DNA from: Arcobacter_B sp049472135
GTDB lineage: Bacteria; Campylobacterota; Campylobacteria; Campylobacterales; Arcobacteraceae
NCBI RefSeq assembly: GCF_049472135.1
Contig: NZ_JBMOVV010000007.1
Span: 110,507-174,506 of the forward strand
Direction of reading: 5' to 3'
Length of the DNA: 64,000 nucleotides
Shown here: piece after piece, positions 49,178 through 60,300 of the stretch
Layout: every line of letters begins with the position of its first letter
Numbering within the stretch: position 1 is the first letter of the stretch
The notes under the pieces: model-generated
What the model saw: only the letters and a program-made list of their open reading frames with translations
What the model was told of the DNA's origin: nothing
Databases searched by the model: none
Translations under genes and position numbers: made by a program

Positions 49178-49666
49178 ATGAAAACCCATAAGAAAAGAGA
49201 ATTAGCAACATCTTTTACAACTTTTTTGTTTTTAGTAATAGGAACAACAGGTGTAATGATGTATTTTCATATTTTAGATAACTACACAAAATCAATGCAT
49301 GAAATTTTAGGATTAGTTTTTGTAGCCATTGTATTTTTTCATGTTTTATTTAACTGGAAATCTATGAAAAACTATTTTTCAAATAAAGTTTTTTTTACAG
49401 TAGGTGGAATTATTTCTATAATTGTTTTAGGATTTATTCTTACAACATCAAATGAGCCAAGCCCAAAAAGAATAGTATTTGATTCTGTCTTTAATAAACC
49501 AATAGAAAAAACTTCTGTACTATTTACAAATAACTTTGAGAGTGCGAAAAAGAAATTAGAGGATGCTAGTATAAATTATGAAGCTAATAAGTCTATAAAA
49601 GAGTTAGCTTTAAAAAATAAAATATCACCTTTTGAAATAATAAATATCTTATCAAAAGAGCAGTAA
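49178..49666 (+). CDS. DUF4405 membrane protein, cytochrome b-like
   Basis: A 162-residue protein with three membrane helices (about 10-30, 42-62, 72-88) and several membrane-facing His (YFHILDNY, MHEILGLVFVAIVFFHVLFNW) that could bind heme, the DUF4405 pattern. The C-terminal 70 residues are soluble and helical (SAKKKLEDASINYEANKSIKELALKNKISPFEIINIL). That tail fits a pattern seen in cytochrome b561-like redox proteins, but the partner is unknown. AAAAGGAGC ribosome site. Divergent from the dehydrogenase gene. Confidence 0.78.
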   Translation: MKTHKKRELATSFTTFLFLVIGTTGVMMYFHILDNYTKSMHEILGLVFVAIVFFHVLFNWKSMKNYFSNKVFFTVGGIISIIVLGFILTTSNEPSPKRIVFDSVFNKPIEKTSVLFTNNFESAKKKLEDASINYEANKSIKELALKNKISPFEIINILSKEQ

Positions 49667-49675
49667 TGCTCTTTT
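49654..49675. terminator. Shared hairpin between convergent genes
   Basis: 9-bp stem AAAAGAGCA / TGCTCTTTT with loop GTAA, holding the DUF4405 stop in the loop and the tautomerase stop at its edge; T4 on both strands. Confidence 0.65.
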
Positions 49676-50066
49676 AAACTAAGGGGTCTTCTCCACTCTC
49701 CCAAGAAGCTAAAAACTTTTCAACTAAATGAAAATCTTCCCCTTTATGTTCAGTAAAAGTGATGTACTGATTTTTTGTATCTACTTGAAAGTTTACTTTA
49801 ACAATCTCCATAAATCGAAGAGCTAGTTCCCTTCTTTGCTCTATTGTTCGACCTTCTCTTATATCTAAATTCATCAAACAAATATCATCTTTTGGATTTG
49901 CTCTTCCTATTGTTAAAGCGTATTTTTCATACTCTCTTAAAGAAATAGCAATATGGTCTTGCCCTGTATCCATAACATCACTAAAAGTATCTCTTATTTG
50001 CTGGGCAAACTCTTCTTTTGTTTCTTTACAAACTTTTTTGTTGATTTCAAACTGTAAATGAGGCAT
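49674..50066 (-). CDS. Tautomerase-superfamily protein
   Basis: A 130-residue protein with Pro directly after the initiator Met (MPHLQFEINKKV), the catalytic base of the tautomerase/MIF superfamily after Met removal. It also has DHIAISLREYEKYALTIGRA and LMNLDIREGRTIEQRRELALRFMEIV, arranged as the beta-alpha-beta repeats of the family. Length matches the cis-CaaD/MIF-sized members, not the 60-residue 4-OT. Substrate unknown. Single gene, upstream of no operon partner. Confidence 0.78.
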   Translation of the reverse strand: MPHLQFEINKKVCKETKEEFAQQIRDTFSDVMDTGQDHIAISLREYEKYALTIGRANPKDDICLMNLDIREGRTIEQRRELALRFMEIVKVNFQVDTKNQYITFTEHKGEDFHLVEKFLASWESGEDPLV

Positions 50067-50154
50067 GAAAAATCCTTTTGTAAAATTTCATATATTTTAC
50101 AAGTAATATCTAGCAATAAAATAACAATAATAAAAAAGGGAAGTTTAAAGAAAG

Positions 50155-50179
50155 TAAGATGGGCATTCTGCCCATCTTA
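50155..50179 (-). terminator. Terminator of tkt
   Basis: 11-bp stem TAAGATGGGCA / TGCCCATCTTA with a 3-nt loop; minus-strand tail CTTTCTTTAAAC. It follows 5 bases after the tkt stop region. Confidence 0.75.
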
Positions 50180-50184
50180 TAAAA

Positions 50185-52101
50185 TTAGTTTTTAAAGTCA
50201 GCTACGATGTTAGCTTTTAGTTTGTCAATTGTAAATCCAAACTCTTCGAATAAGTCACCAGCAGGTCCTGATGCACCGAATGTATCCATTCCAAATACAA
50301 CATCAGCAAATCTGTAGTACTCTAATCCTCTTGCAGCTTCAACAGCATATACTTTAGTATTTTTATCAATAACTTGATCAATATACTCTTTATCTTGCTC
50401 TACAAATAAGTCATAACAAGGAACAGAAACAACATTTGCAAAAATTCCTTCTTCTTCTAATTTACAAGCAGTTTGTAATGCTAACATAACCTCAGAACCA
50501 GAAGCCATGATTGTAATGTTTGCATTATCTCTTTTCTTAAGTAAGTAAGCACCATTTGAAACTTCACCAAATGCTTTCTCGTCTTTTAATACTCTTAATC
50601 CTTGTCTTGAACAAACAAATGCAGTTGGAGCTGACATTTTTAAAGCTGTTTTCCAAGCATCTACATTTTCAGTTGCATCAGCAGGTCTGAATGTATAGAA
50701 GTTAGGTAATGCTCTAAACTGTGATAAATGCTCAATTGGTTGGTGAGTTGGTCCATCTTCACCTACTCCAATAGAGTCATGTGTCCAAATAAAGTGTTGA
50801 GGAATACCAGCTAATGCTGCAATTCTTGCACTTGGTTTTAAGTAATCTGAGAATACAAAGAATGTTGCAGAGTAAACTCTAAATAATCCGTATAAATTCA
50901 TAGCATTTGAAATTGCTGCCATTGCATGCTCTCTAATACCAAAGTGAATGTTTCTACCCATTGGGAAATCACCCATATCTTTTAATTCAGTTTTATTTGA
51001 TGGTCCTAAGTCTGCTGAACCACCTAAGAATCCTGGAACTGCTTTTGCAATTGCATTTAAGATTTTACCATTTGAATCTCTTGTAGCAACACTTGAGTCA
51101 GCTTCAAAAGTTGGGTATTCAACTGCATCAAAATTAGGGTTTTGTAATTCTTCAATTTTAGCTTTTGCTTCAGCAGATAAAGAGTCATTCCACTCATTCT
51201 CAGCAATAGAACCTTTAATTAATTTATCAAATGCACCTTTTACATCAGCAGGAACAAAGAATGTCTCTTCTGGATCAAACCCAGCTTTTTCTTTTGATGC
51301 TTTAATATCATCATGACCTAATGGAGCTCCATGAGAATGGTGTGAACCTTCCATAGTTGCAGATCCCTTAGCAATTGCAGTTTTAGCAATAACTAATACA
51401 GGTTTAGTAGCATCTTTTGCAGTAACTAAAGCTTTATCGATTTGATCAAAGTTATGTCCATCAATCTCGATTACTTCAAAATCAATACCTTGGAATCTCT
51501 TTTTAACATTTTCAGACCAAGCAATAGAAGTATCACCTTCAATTGTAATTGAGTTTGAATCATAAATGATTACTAAGTTATCTAAGTTTAAGTGACCTGC
51601 AGTTGAACACGCTTCGTAAGAAATACCTTCTTGTAAATCTCCATCTCCACATAAACAGTAAACTTTATGATTAATTACTTCTTTTCCTAAAGTGTTTTGT
51701 GCATATTTAGCAGCCATTGCAAAACCAACAGCATTTGCAATACCTTGACCTAAAGGACCAGTTGTAATTTCAACACCATGAGTGTGACCATACTCTGGGT
51801 GACCAGGTGTTTTAGAGTGAGTTTGTCTGAAGTTTTTCATATCATTTACAGATACATCAAATCCCCATAAATGTAATAAAGAGTATACTAATCCAGTTGC
51901 GTGACCACCAGAGAATACTAATCTATCTCTGTTTAACCATTTTTCGTTCGCTGGATTTAAATTTAAGTGATTACTTAAAACTGTAGCAATATCAGCTAGA
52001 CCCATTGGTGCACCTGGGTGTCCTGAGTTTGCTTTTTGAACCATATCAGCAGCTAAGAATCTAATCGTATCAGCTTGTTTTTGCAATAGTTGTTTTGACA
52101 T
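50185..52101 (-). CDS. tkt: Transketolase
   Basis: Transketolase transfers two-carbon units between sugar phosphates with thiamine diphosphate. The 638-residue protein has AADMVQKANSGHPGAPMGLADIA, GPLGQGIANAVGFAMA, the ThDP motif CLCGDGDLQEGISYEACSTAGHLNLDNLVIIYDSN (about 150-184), IHFGIREHAMAAISNAM, and HDSIGVGEDGPTHQPIE. Works with the transaldolase at 2280 to supply erythrose 4-phosphate for aromatic synthesis and ribose for nucleotides. Own transcript with a strong terminator. Confidence 0.97.
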   Translation of the reverse strand: MSKQLLQKQADTIRFLAADMVQKANSGHPGAPMGLADIATVLSNHLNLNPANEKWLNRDRLVFSGGHATGLVYSLLHLWGFDVSVNDMKNFRQTHSKTPGHPEYGHTHGVEITTGPLGQGIANAVGFAMAAKYAQNTLGKEVINHKVYCLCGDGDLQEGISYEACSTAGHLNLDNLVIIYDSNSITIEGDTSIAWSENVKKRFQGIDFEVIEIDGHNFDQIDKALVTAKDATKPVLVIAKTAIAKGSATMEGSHHSHGAPLGHDDIKASKEKAGFDPEETFFVPADVKGAFDKLIKGSIAENEWNDSLSAEAKAKIEELQNPNFDAVEYPTFEADSSVATRDSNGKILNAIAKAVPGFLGGSADLGPSNKTELKDMGDFPMGRNIHFGIREHAMAAISNAMNLYGLFRVYSATFFVFSDYLKPSARIAALAGIPQHFIWTHDSIGVGEDGPTHQPIEHLSQFRALPNFYTFRPADATENVDAWKTALKMSAPTAFVCSRQGLRVLKDEKAFGEVSNGAYLLKKRDNANITIMASGSEVMLALQTACKLEEEGIFANVVSVPCYDLFVEQDKEYIDQVIDKNTKVYAVEAARGLEYYRFADVVFGMDTFGASGPAGDLFEEFGFTIDKLKANIVADFKN

Positions 52102-52185
52102 AATTATCCTATTTTGTAAAATGAAGTTTTCTTGTAAGTCGTGATTATATCTAAATTTATTTAAATAGAATTTGAAGCAATATTT

Positions 52186-52986
52186 CTATAGCTTTGGAAT
52201 GGAAATAATAAACAAAGCCCCATCTTTTTTATTTTCAACTTCTAACTTTCCATTCATGTTATTTTCGATTATAAGTTTAGACATAAAAAGCCCTATTCCA
52301 GAGCCATTTGTCTTTTCATAAGTAAAAAAAGGATCAAATACTTTTTCAATTGGTCTTACATTTATTCCACCGGCATTATCATGAATTGAAGTAACTACAA
52401 GACCTTCTTTTTCTTCTATAATAATATCAATTTTTGGATTTTTAATTTTTCTTTGAACTAAAGCATCTTTTGCATTATTTATTATATTTATTAAAGCTTG
52501 TGAATACTCATTTTTATATGCAAGTATAGTTGGGTTCTTTTTAATAATAATATCAAGATTTATATTATGTGATTTAAGTCCACCATTTATTATATTTATA
52601 GTTGAGTTGATTTGTTGAAGTATCTCAAACTTCATTTTTTCTTTATCTTTTGAGAAAAAGTTTTTAAAATCATCGATAGTTGATGACATATATTTTGTTA
52701 TTTCATTTAGTTGTGTTATTGAGTGTTGAAGTTCTTTATTATCAATTGGCAAATTCATTTTTAATTTTGCTTCTAATGGTATAAATAAAGAAGATATTTC
52801 CATAAGAGGTTGTCTCCATTGATGAGAAATATTAGCTAACATCTCTCCCATAGAAGCCATTTTTGCTTGCCTAAAAAGTAGTTCATCTTTTTTTCTATTT
52901 TTTTCAAGTTCTACTTTTATTCTTTTTTCAAGCTCTTTATTGTGTTCTTCTAATTCTAAAAAATCTTCTAGCTTTGTTTGTCTCAT
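52186..52986 (-). CDS. Soluble sensor histidine kinase (orphan)
   Basis: A 266-residue kinase with no membrane segment and no clear sensor domain: an N-terminal coiled coil (1-40, LEDFLELEEHNKELEKRIKVELEKNRKKDE), the H-box ANISHQWRQPLMEIS (around 52-66), N-box INIINNAKDAL, G1 DNAGGI and G2 GSGIGLFMSKL. It is related to the kinase at 29023. No response regulator lies nearby. It is divergent from a Ser/Thr-type protein kinase gene; a missing sensor suggests a membrane partner. Confidence 0.87.
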   Translation of the reverse strand: MRQTKLEDFLELEEHNKELEKRIKVELEKNRKKDELLFRQAKMASMGEMLANISHQWRQPLMEISSLFIPLEAKLKMNLPIDNKELQHSITQLNEITKYMSSTIDDFKNFFSKDKEKMKFEILQQINSTINIINGGLKSHNINLDIIIKKNPTILAYKNEYSQALINIINNAKDALVQRKIKNPKIDIIIEEKEGLVVTSIHDNAGGINVRPIEKVFDPFFTYEKTNGSGIGLFMSKLIIENNMNGKLEVENKKDGALFIISIPKL

Positions 52987-53068
52987 TTTACTTCTTTAAT
53001 GATAATTTTTAAGATAATTTAGAATATCCTAATATTAATAAATAAAAAATATATTTTAAAGACTTCAC

Positions 53069-54313
53069 ATGAAAATATCCAACTATTCAATAATAAAACA
53101 GATTGCTAAAGGTGCCTTTAGTGATGTGTATCTTGTAAAAAAAGATGAAAAACTTTATGCAATAAAAAAGATATCAAGATATATCGAAAATTTTAATAAA
53201 ATCAAAAATGAAATAGAGTCTTTAAAAATTATGAATAATTATAAAAATGCTATCAAATTCTATGAAGCAAAAAAAGAGAAGGAGTATATTTATTTTGTTT
53301 TTGATTATATAGAAAATCCTGATTTAAACTACCAAGTTTTAAACAATAGAATTTTTTCAGAAGAAGAAATTAAGAAATTTCTATTAAATATTTTAGATCA
53401 AATAGAGTTTATGTATAAAAACAATCGTCTTCATAATGATATCACTCCTTTTAATATACTTGAAAAGGATAAAAACTTTTTTTTAATTGACTGGGGAATA
53501 AGTAATAATTTATCATTAAATAGTTCTGTAGTTCACAAGGGGCACAAAATCTATACTGCCCCTGAAGTTTATAAAGGATTAAGAGGTTTATACTCTGAGA
53601 TATACTCTTTAGCTTGTTGTTTATATTTTGTTCTTACAAAACAAAATATTTTTAATCTCAAAAATGAGGATAGTTTAATAAGAAAGATTTACTGTCATGA
53701 ATTTGTTTTCCCAAATATTTCTAATGTTAAAAATACTAAATATAAATATCTAATTTTACGTATGCTTGAAAAAGACTATCAAAAAAGAGCTACTATTAAC
53801 GAAATAAAAACTATTCTATCAGATGATTTTAAAGTACCTAACGATTATAAATATGTTTGCAAATACTTTACTATAAACAATAAAGAGATAAATGATTTTA
53901 AGCTCTGTTTTGAACTATCTTCCATGAACTATTATGCAAATGAAACATTAGCTCTTTTTTATGAAGATGGAGTTTTAACAAAACAAGATATGGTTAAATC
54001 ATATTTAACCTATAAAAAAACTGCAACAAAAAAATATGCTCCATCAATTTCTAGTTTAGGTGTTTTATACTTTAAAGGAAAAGGTGTTAGACAAAACTAC
54101 AAAAAAGCATACGAACTATTTATTCAATCAAAAGATTATCCCAAATCTCAATATTTTATAGCACTTATGATTGAAAAAAAATTATGTGAAAACGAAAATG
54201 ATTATATATATTGGTATAAACAAGCCGCTTTTAATGGCTTTGAACTAGCAGTAAAAAAATTTATTGATTTAAAAATAGATATAAAATTTGAAGGTTTTTA
54301 TTTAAAAGATTAA
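53069..54313 (+). CDS. Ser/Thr protein kinase with C-terminal Sel1-like repeats
   Basis: A 414-residue cytoplasmic protein. Kinase domain about 5-265: IAKGAFSDVYLV (glycine loop), YAIKKI (Lys33), LHNDITPFNIL (catalytic loop; His-Asn-Asp in place of HRD), LIDWGIS (DWG in place of DFG) and YTAPEVYKG (activation end). All key acidic residues are present, so activity is plausible. Residues about 285-400 contain Sel1-like helical repeats (APSISSLGVLYFKGKGVRQNYKKAYELFIQSK). It is convergent with the giant adhesin gene and close to a histidine kinase. Substrates unknown. Confidence 0.85.
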   Translation: MKISNYSIIKQIAKGAFSDVYLVKKDEKLYAIKKISRYIENFNKIKNEIESLKIMNNYKNAIKFYEAKKEKEYIYFVFDYIENPDLNYQVLNNRIFSEEEIKKFLLNILDQIEFMYKNNRLHNDITPFNILEKDKNFFLIDWGISNNLSLNSSVVHKGHKIYTAPEVYKGLRGLYSEIYSLACCLYFVLTKQNIFNLKNEDSLIRKIYCHEFVFPNISNVKNTKYKYLILRMLEKDYQKRATINEIKTILSDDFKVPNDYKYVCKYFTINNKEINDFKLCFELSSMNYYANETLALFYEDGVLTKQDMVKSYLTYKKTATKKYAPSISSLGVLYFKGKGVRQNYKKAYELFIQSKDYPKSQYFIALMIEKKLCENENDYIYWYKQAAFNGFELAVKKFIDLKIDIKFEGFYLKD

Positions 54314-54345
54314 AGGAAAAGCATTTCTGCTTTTCCTTTATTTTC
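54312..54345. terminator. Bidirectional terminator between kinase and adhesin genes
   Basis: 12-bp stem AAAGGAAAAGCA / TGCTTTTCCTTT with loop TTTC, followed by ATTTTC; the kinase stop codon overlaps its left edge. Confidence 0.8.
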
Positions 54346-57300
54346 TATAAATCAGGTTCAATAGAAACATCTTCATCAATTAGAACTTTGATATTAGATG
54401 TAGATGTACTTGTACCTTTGTACACACTATATTTCTCTCCATCAATCTCTTTAGTTCCTTCATTTGACCATAATTCATCACTATTTTCAAGAGATATACT
54501 ATTATCACCTTCTTTAAAGATTTTTAATTCTTCACTTGCACTTTCAATTACTTCATCAATGTCAATATCTACATCATTGATATTTGAAGAGATTTCATTA
54601 TCAGAGTTATCTCCTACTGGTACTAAAACTTCTAAATCAATATCTTGACCTAATAATTCTGTATTTGAAGCTATATTAAATTCATTTAACTCTTCAACAG
54701 TAATTAAATTATCTTCTCCAATTACAGATGTTTCAACAGTTGCTAATACTTCTCCATCTTTAATAAATGTAATATCATCTTCTTCATTGAATACAAACTC
54801 ACCTTTATCATTTGTCATACCTTTGATTCCTGATGTAGTAACATACTCTATATTGCTTAAAGGTTTATTTCCAAGAACTGCAAGTGTTAAATCATCTGAA
54901 ATATGTTCTTCAAACTCTTCCTCTGTTAAATCAGTATATTCAACAAGCATATCTTTTACGTGTTGCATTGCATCTTTTTCACTTACATACTCTTTTCCAA
55001 CAGATTCAACTAATGCTTTTACTTCTTCTTCAGAAGCTGTTCTTAAATCAATAGAAACATTTTCTAAAGCAGTTCTAATTTCTTCTGTAATTACAATACC
55101 ATCATAAGCATCAGCATTTACATCTAATGACTGTAAGAAAGTTGCTAAATTTTCTAAGTACTCATCATTTAAATCAGTTCTTTCAACATCTGCAATGTCT
55201 TGTAAGAAAGTTTTTCCACTTGCTACATCTTCGGCTGTTGCTACACCTAAGATAACACCACCAATTTTAAATGTGATTGAATCACCTTCTTTATAACTGA
55301 AGTTACCATCTTTATCAGTGATACCTTTCACTCCTGATGAAGTTTCATATTCAACTCCCTCAACCACACCATCAATTAATTGTGCTGTTTTATTAGCAAA
55401 TCTATCAACAGTAATTGTCATATCTTCACCATCAATAGAACCTCTGTAAATTCCATCATTCGTCTCATGAGCAGTAACAGATGCTCTAATAGAGTTAAAT
55501 TCATAAGTTGATGGAACTCTATTTATAAGTCCATAAACATCTACATTATTTGGAACAGTATATGTTCCATCTGCATTTGGATGAATTTGAACATTATTTA
55601 TATAAAGATTCATTCCATTTGGAATATTTGATAATGTTACTTGTGAAAGTGTTTCACTTCCATCAGTATCATTTAATGAACTCTGAACTGATATTTTATA
55701 TTTGTATGTATTATAACAATATCCAGTGTTTCCACCCCATGAGAAGTAACCTCCACCATAACTATCATCACCATATGAATAACTACCACTATTATAAGAG
55801 TCATCTCCATACCAAGAACCATCACTACTGTATGATCCCATTACATAGTATCCTGAAGAATTTGAACCATATTTAATAGTCTCTACATAACAAACTTGCA
55901 TTGAAAGATTTGGACTATCAGCTTCATCATCAACTCCTACAACATCAACTAAAGCAGTTGCACTATCATAACCGCCATTTCCATCTGTAATTTGATAGTT
56001 AATTTCTATAGTTTCTCTTTCATCTTTTACTAAATCAAAGTTTTGGTTTGGAGTAAATCTTACTTTATCTACGCCATTTATAGTTACAATTTCTGCTGTT
56101 CCTACAACTTTTCCATTTAACATTACATTTGAGTCAACATTTGTAATTCTTAATGTATCTCCATCTGCATCAGTATCATTTGCTAACACATCAATATTTG
56201 TTGCTATACTCTCCCATACAGCTAATCTATCATCAACTGCATCTGGTATTGTATTTGAAGATTGCGTTCCACTGATATTTATTTTAACACTACTTGTTGA
56301 AGTATCTCCATCTTTGTCAGTTATTGTATATGTAAACTCTTCAACTATATTTTGGTTAGCAGCAATATTATCTTTTGTATTTTGGTTAACAACAAATTTA
56401 TAATTTCCATTTGCATCTACAGTCATAGTACCATATTGACTTGTTAAATCTCCCCAAGTAATTGACTCTAATCCATCTGCACCTGCTGCATAATTTATAG
56501 TTCCTGATACTTCTGGAAGAGCTGTAGCAGGCTTAATACTTGCATAAATTTCAAAATTATTACTTGCTGCTTCATTTGTGTAAATCTCTTTTACATACTC
56601 ACCATTTGAGTTTCTAAACCCTTCTACAGTAAAGGCAAAATCTTTTCCATCTACATTTACATGAATATCACCATCTGGTAGTGTAATAATATCTCTTGAT
56701 GCCATTACATCATTTGAATTTGGTGTTTCTGTATGTTCAAGTAAAACATCAAAGCTAACTGAAACTGATTTACCATTTATTATTACATCCATACTCATAG
56801 TAACTGTTGTTTTATCTAAAGTAGATGAATTTGCATAAATAGCCCAATTTTCATGTGAAAAGTCTGCAAGTTTAAAGATACCATTTGTATCTACTTGAGA
56901 ACCTGTACTTGATGTATATAAACTATTATCTACTAAAGTATAACCTGACTTTTGAGAACCATTAACTGGACTACCCCAATACATAGAGTCTACATAGTTA
57001 TCAGAATCTGTATTATGTGTTGAAACTTGACTTGTTCCATTATGGAATTGTGAATTTACAAATCCTGCATCTAAATTTTTAATAAATACAGTGTCTTTTT
57101 CAACAATAATAGTTTGTTCTGACATATTTGCAACACCTGAATCATCTTCAATATCAACTCTTAAATTTCCTGTTGTAGTTAAAGAACCATCAGTTACATC
57201 AACTTTAAAGTTTAATGATAATACATCTTCAACATTTTGTACAGGGTGTTTAACATTCTCAAATAACTCTACTTTATAGTTACCAGCATCATCAATAGTA

Positions 57301-60300
57301 ACTTTTAGGACATCTTGAGTTCCTACTTTTCCAATTAATGTATTCGTACCTTCACCATACCAAGAAATAGCCTGTCCATTTGTTGCTTTTAATACTTCAA
57401 TTGGTGCTCTTAATGTAAGACTTAAACTATCTTCAATATTTACATCATTTACAGAAAGTTTTCCAGTATAAACTTTTGAATTTGTACTATCTGGATTTCC
57501 TTGTGTATCTTTAATTCCATCAACTAATGCCTCTTCAGAAACTACTGCATACCCATTTGTAATAGTTGGTGCTTCATTAACTTTATTTACTGTAAGTGTT
57601 ACTGTTGCAGTATCAGTTGCACCATGTTCATCAACAATAGTATATGTGAAACTATCATTTCCTACATAATCAGCTGTTGGTGTATATTTAACTGTTCCAT
57701 CACTATTAATTACAACTGTTCCATAAGCTGGCTGAGTAACTGATGTTACTGTTAAAACATCACCATCTACATCTGTATCATTACTTAATACATTTATATT
57801 AATTGCACTATTTTCATTTAATGACTTCGTATCATCAACTGCATCTGGAGCAATATTTTTTAAAGTACAAGCTTTTGTATTCATATCAAATGTTACAGTT
57901 GCTTCATTTGATTCAACTCCATTAGAATCAATTGCTATATAATCAAATGAATCATCTACTTTATAGTCTACATTCATATATTGTACAGAGAAATTAGAAT
58001 TTACATTTGCTATTGTTGTAAATTCAATAGAATCAAACTCTACTTTTACTTCAAATGAATTAGTTGTAGGATTTGAATCATCAGTACTTTGTTTTACATA
58101 ACCTTCATCTACTTTTACACCATTTTTATATGCAATCCAATGAGCTTTAGCATCTGCTGAATCACCTGGTGCAAAATTATTTCCTAAACTTGCTAATCCA
58201 AACTCAGCATTTGTAACTGTTTCTTTAAACTCAATTACTAACTTTTCATTTCCATTTAATTCTATTTGATCATTATCAGTTGAACCAACAACACCTAAAC
58301 CTAAACCATCATGGTGGTAATTATTATTTTGACTTGCAAAACCAACTTCACTTAAAATACCATCACTGTAAGCTTTAATTACCGCATTTCCATCATCTGT
58401 TGTAAGAACACCATTACTAATAGTTCCCCACTCATCTAATGTTCCACTATTTGCTGTCGTACCATAAAGTGTATCCTCTTGATTAGCATTTGGAGTATAA
58501 ACTATTTGAGCTGTTTCGTCATAAATATCTCCAATTTCTACTGCATTTCCATTTACAGTTAATACACCATCTTCAGGTAAAGAAACAATTTTAATTTTTA
58601 CAGTAGTAGAGTTTGCATCATCTTCAATATCTGAAACAAAATCTTCTAATGTAAACTCAACTGTTTGAGCAGTAGGAGTTGTACTTTGTTCTGTAAATAA
58701 CATAGATGAATCAAGAATCTCATATGTAGTTCCACCATCTGAAGAAATTTCAGGTTTAAATACATATTCTCCACCTTGATCCCACCAGAACATTTCAATA
58801 TCATGGTAACCTGACTCTGAAATTGTAAATTCTCCATGTACTCTTTCTTGAGGTGGTTGATTAACATCATAAGTAGCAACACTTTGACCATTTATTATAA
58901 TATCATAACCATCATCACCTAGTACTTTAAAGTTATAAGTTCCTGCTTCTAAATAAACTTTTCCTGCCATGAAAATACCACCATCAGATGTATTTCCTGG
59001 ATCATTACTTAAAGATGAAGCATCAGATTTCAAGAACTCTTGTAAATTAGTACCTTGACTAACACTTCCTGAACCTTGACCATAATTAATAGTCGTTGCT
59101 GTAAATGTTGCATCTGGATTATTTGAAGATACAATTGATTTAAATTGTTCTAAATTACTAATTTGTACATTAACTCCATAATATTCTGACTCTAAACCAC
59201 TTGAATATGTTTTATTATTACATTCAATTTCAATATGTCTATCATCAGCTTCAGGAGGTGTGTTTCCATCAACTATTGTTCCTGTAACTGTTTGATTACT
59301 TACGTTTAATTTACTTTCTATTTCACTACTAGAAGAAGTAACATTAGATACTGATACAGTATATGATTCACTACCTTCATATGAGTTATCTGTTAATGTA
59401 TCATTAAATACATAAGTTCCACTAGTTCCACCATAAATTCTAACAGTATTTTGAGAAGTGTAATCTACATCTTCAACTGCTCCATTTGAACCACTTGCAG
59501 TATAAGTTAATGTTACTTCTACATATTCACCCTCTGGAACTGCAACTTCATTACCATTTGCATCATATAACTTAACTCTATGAGCTAAAGTTTCACCTTC
59601 TAATACACTATCACTATCAAGTAATTTTACAGTAATTGAATCTGGTAATTCAGGTGTTTTATTTTCTACTGATATATTAATATTAGTAGTTACACTATCA
59701 CCGTCACCATCTGTTATTTTTACAGGAACTGAAATATCTCCAATTGTAGTTGGTTTTAACTGTTGAACAAAATACTCACCATTTGAACTATTCATCCAAA
59801 CTTTTAATGAACCATCATCTTTTATTAAAGTTGATTTATCAGAACTTAATGTCCACCCAGTTTTAGAAGCTAATTCATATGAACCTTTTCCATCTGCTCC
59901 AAAGTTTACCTCTAAACCAGAGTTATCTGAAAGGCTTCCTGTATAATGAATAGATGTTGCTGACATTTGAATATCATCTAAAGCCATACCCCAGTTATCA
60001 TTACCTTCACCTATTTCTTTAAACTCTAATCTATTAGAGTTATCGCCTGAACCACCAACTACTTGAAGATTCATAGTTTCCCAAGAACTATTATCTCCAT
60101 CAATTGTAGCAATTACTTCACCATTCCAAATAACTTGCATTTTTCCAGAATCAGCTTCATTTGCTTGAGTAAATGCTTTATCTCTAAATGCAAAACTTAA
60201 ATCATAAGTTACACCATCTTGTACACCACTTATAATTTGACCAATATGAGTGTTTTCTACATCTGAATCGTTAGAGTTTGTTTCACCTAAATCCATATAA

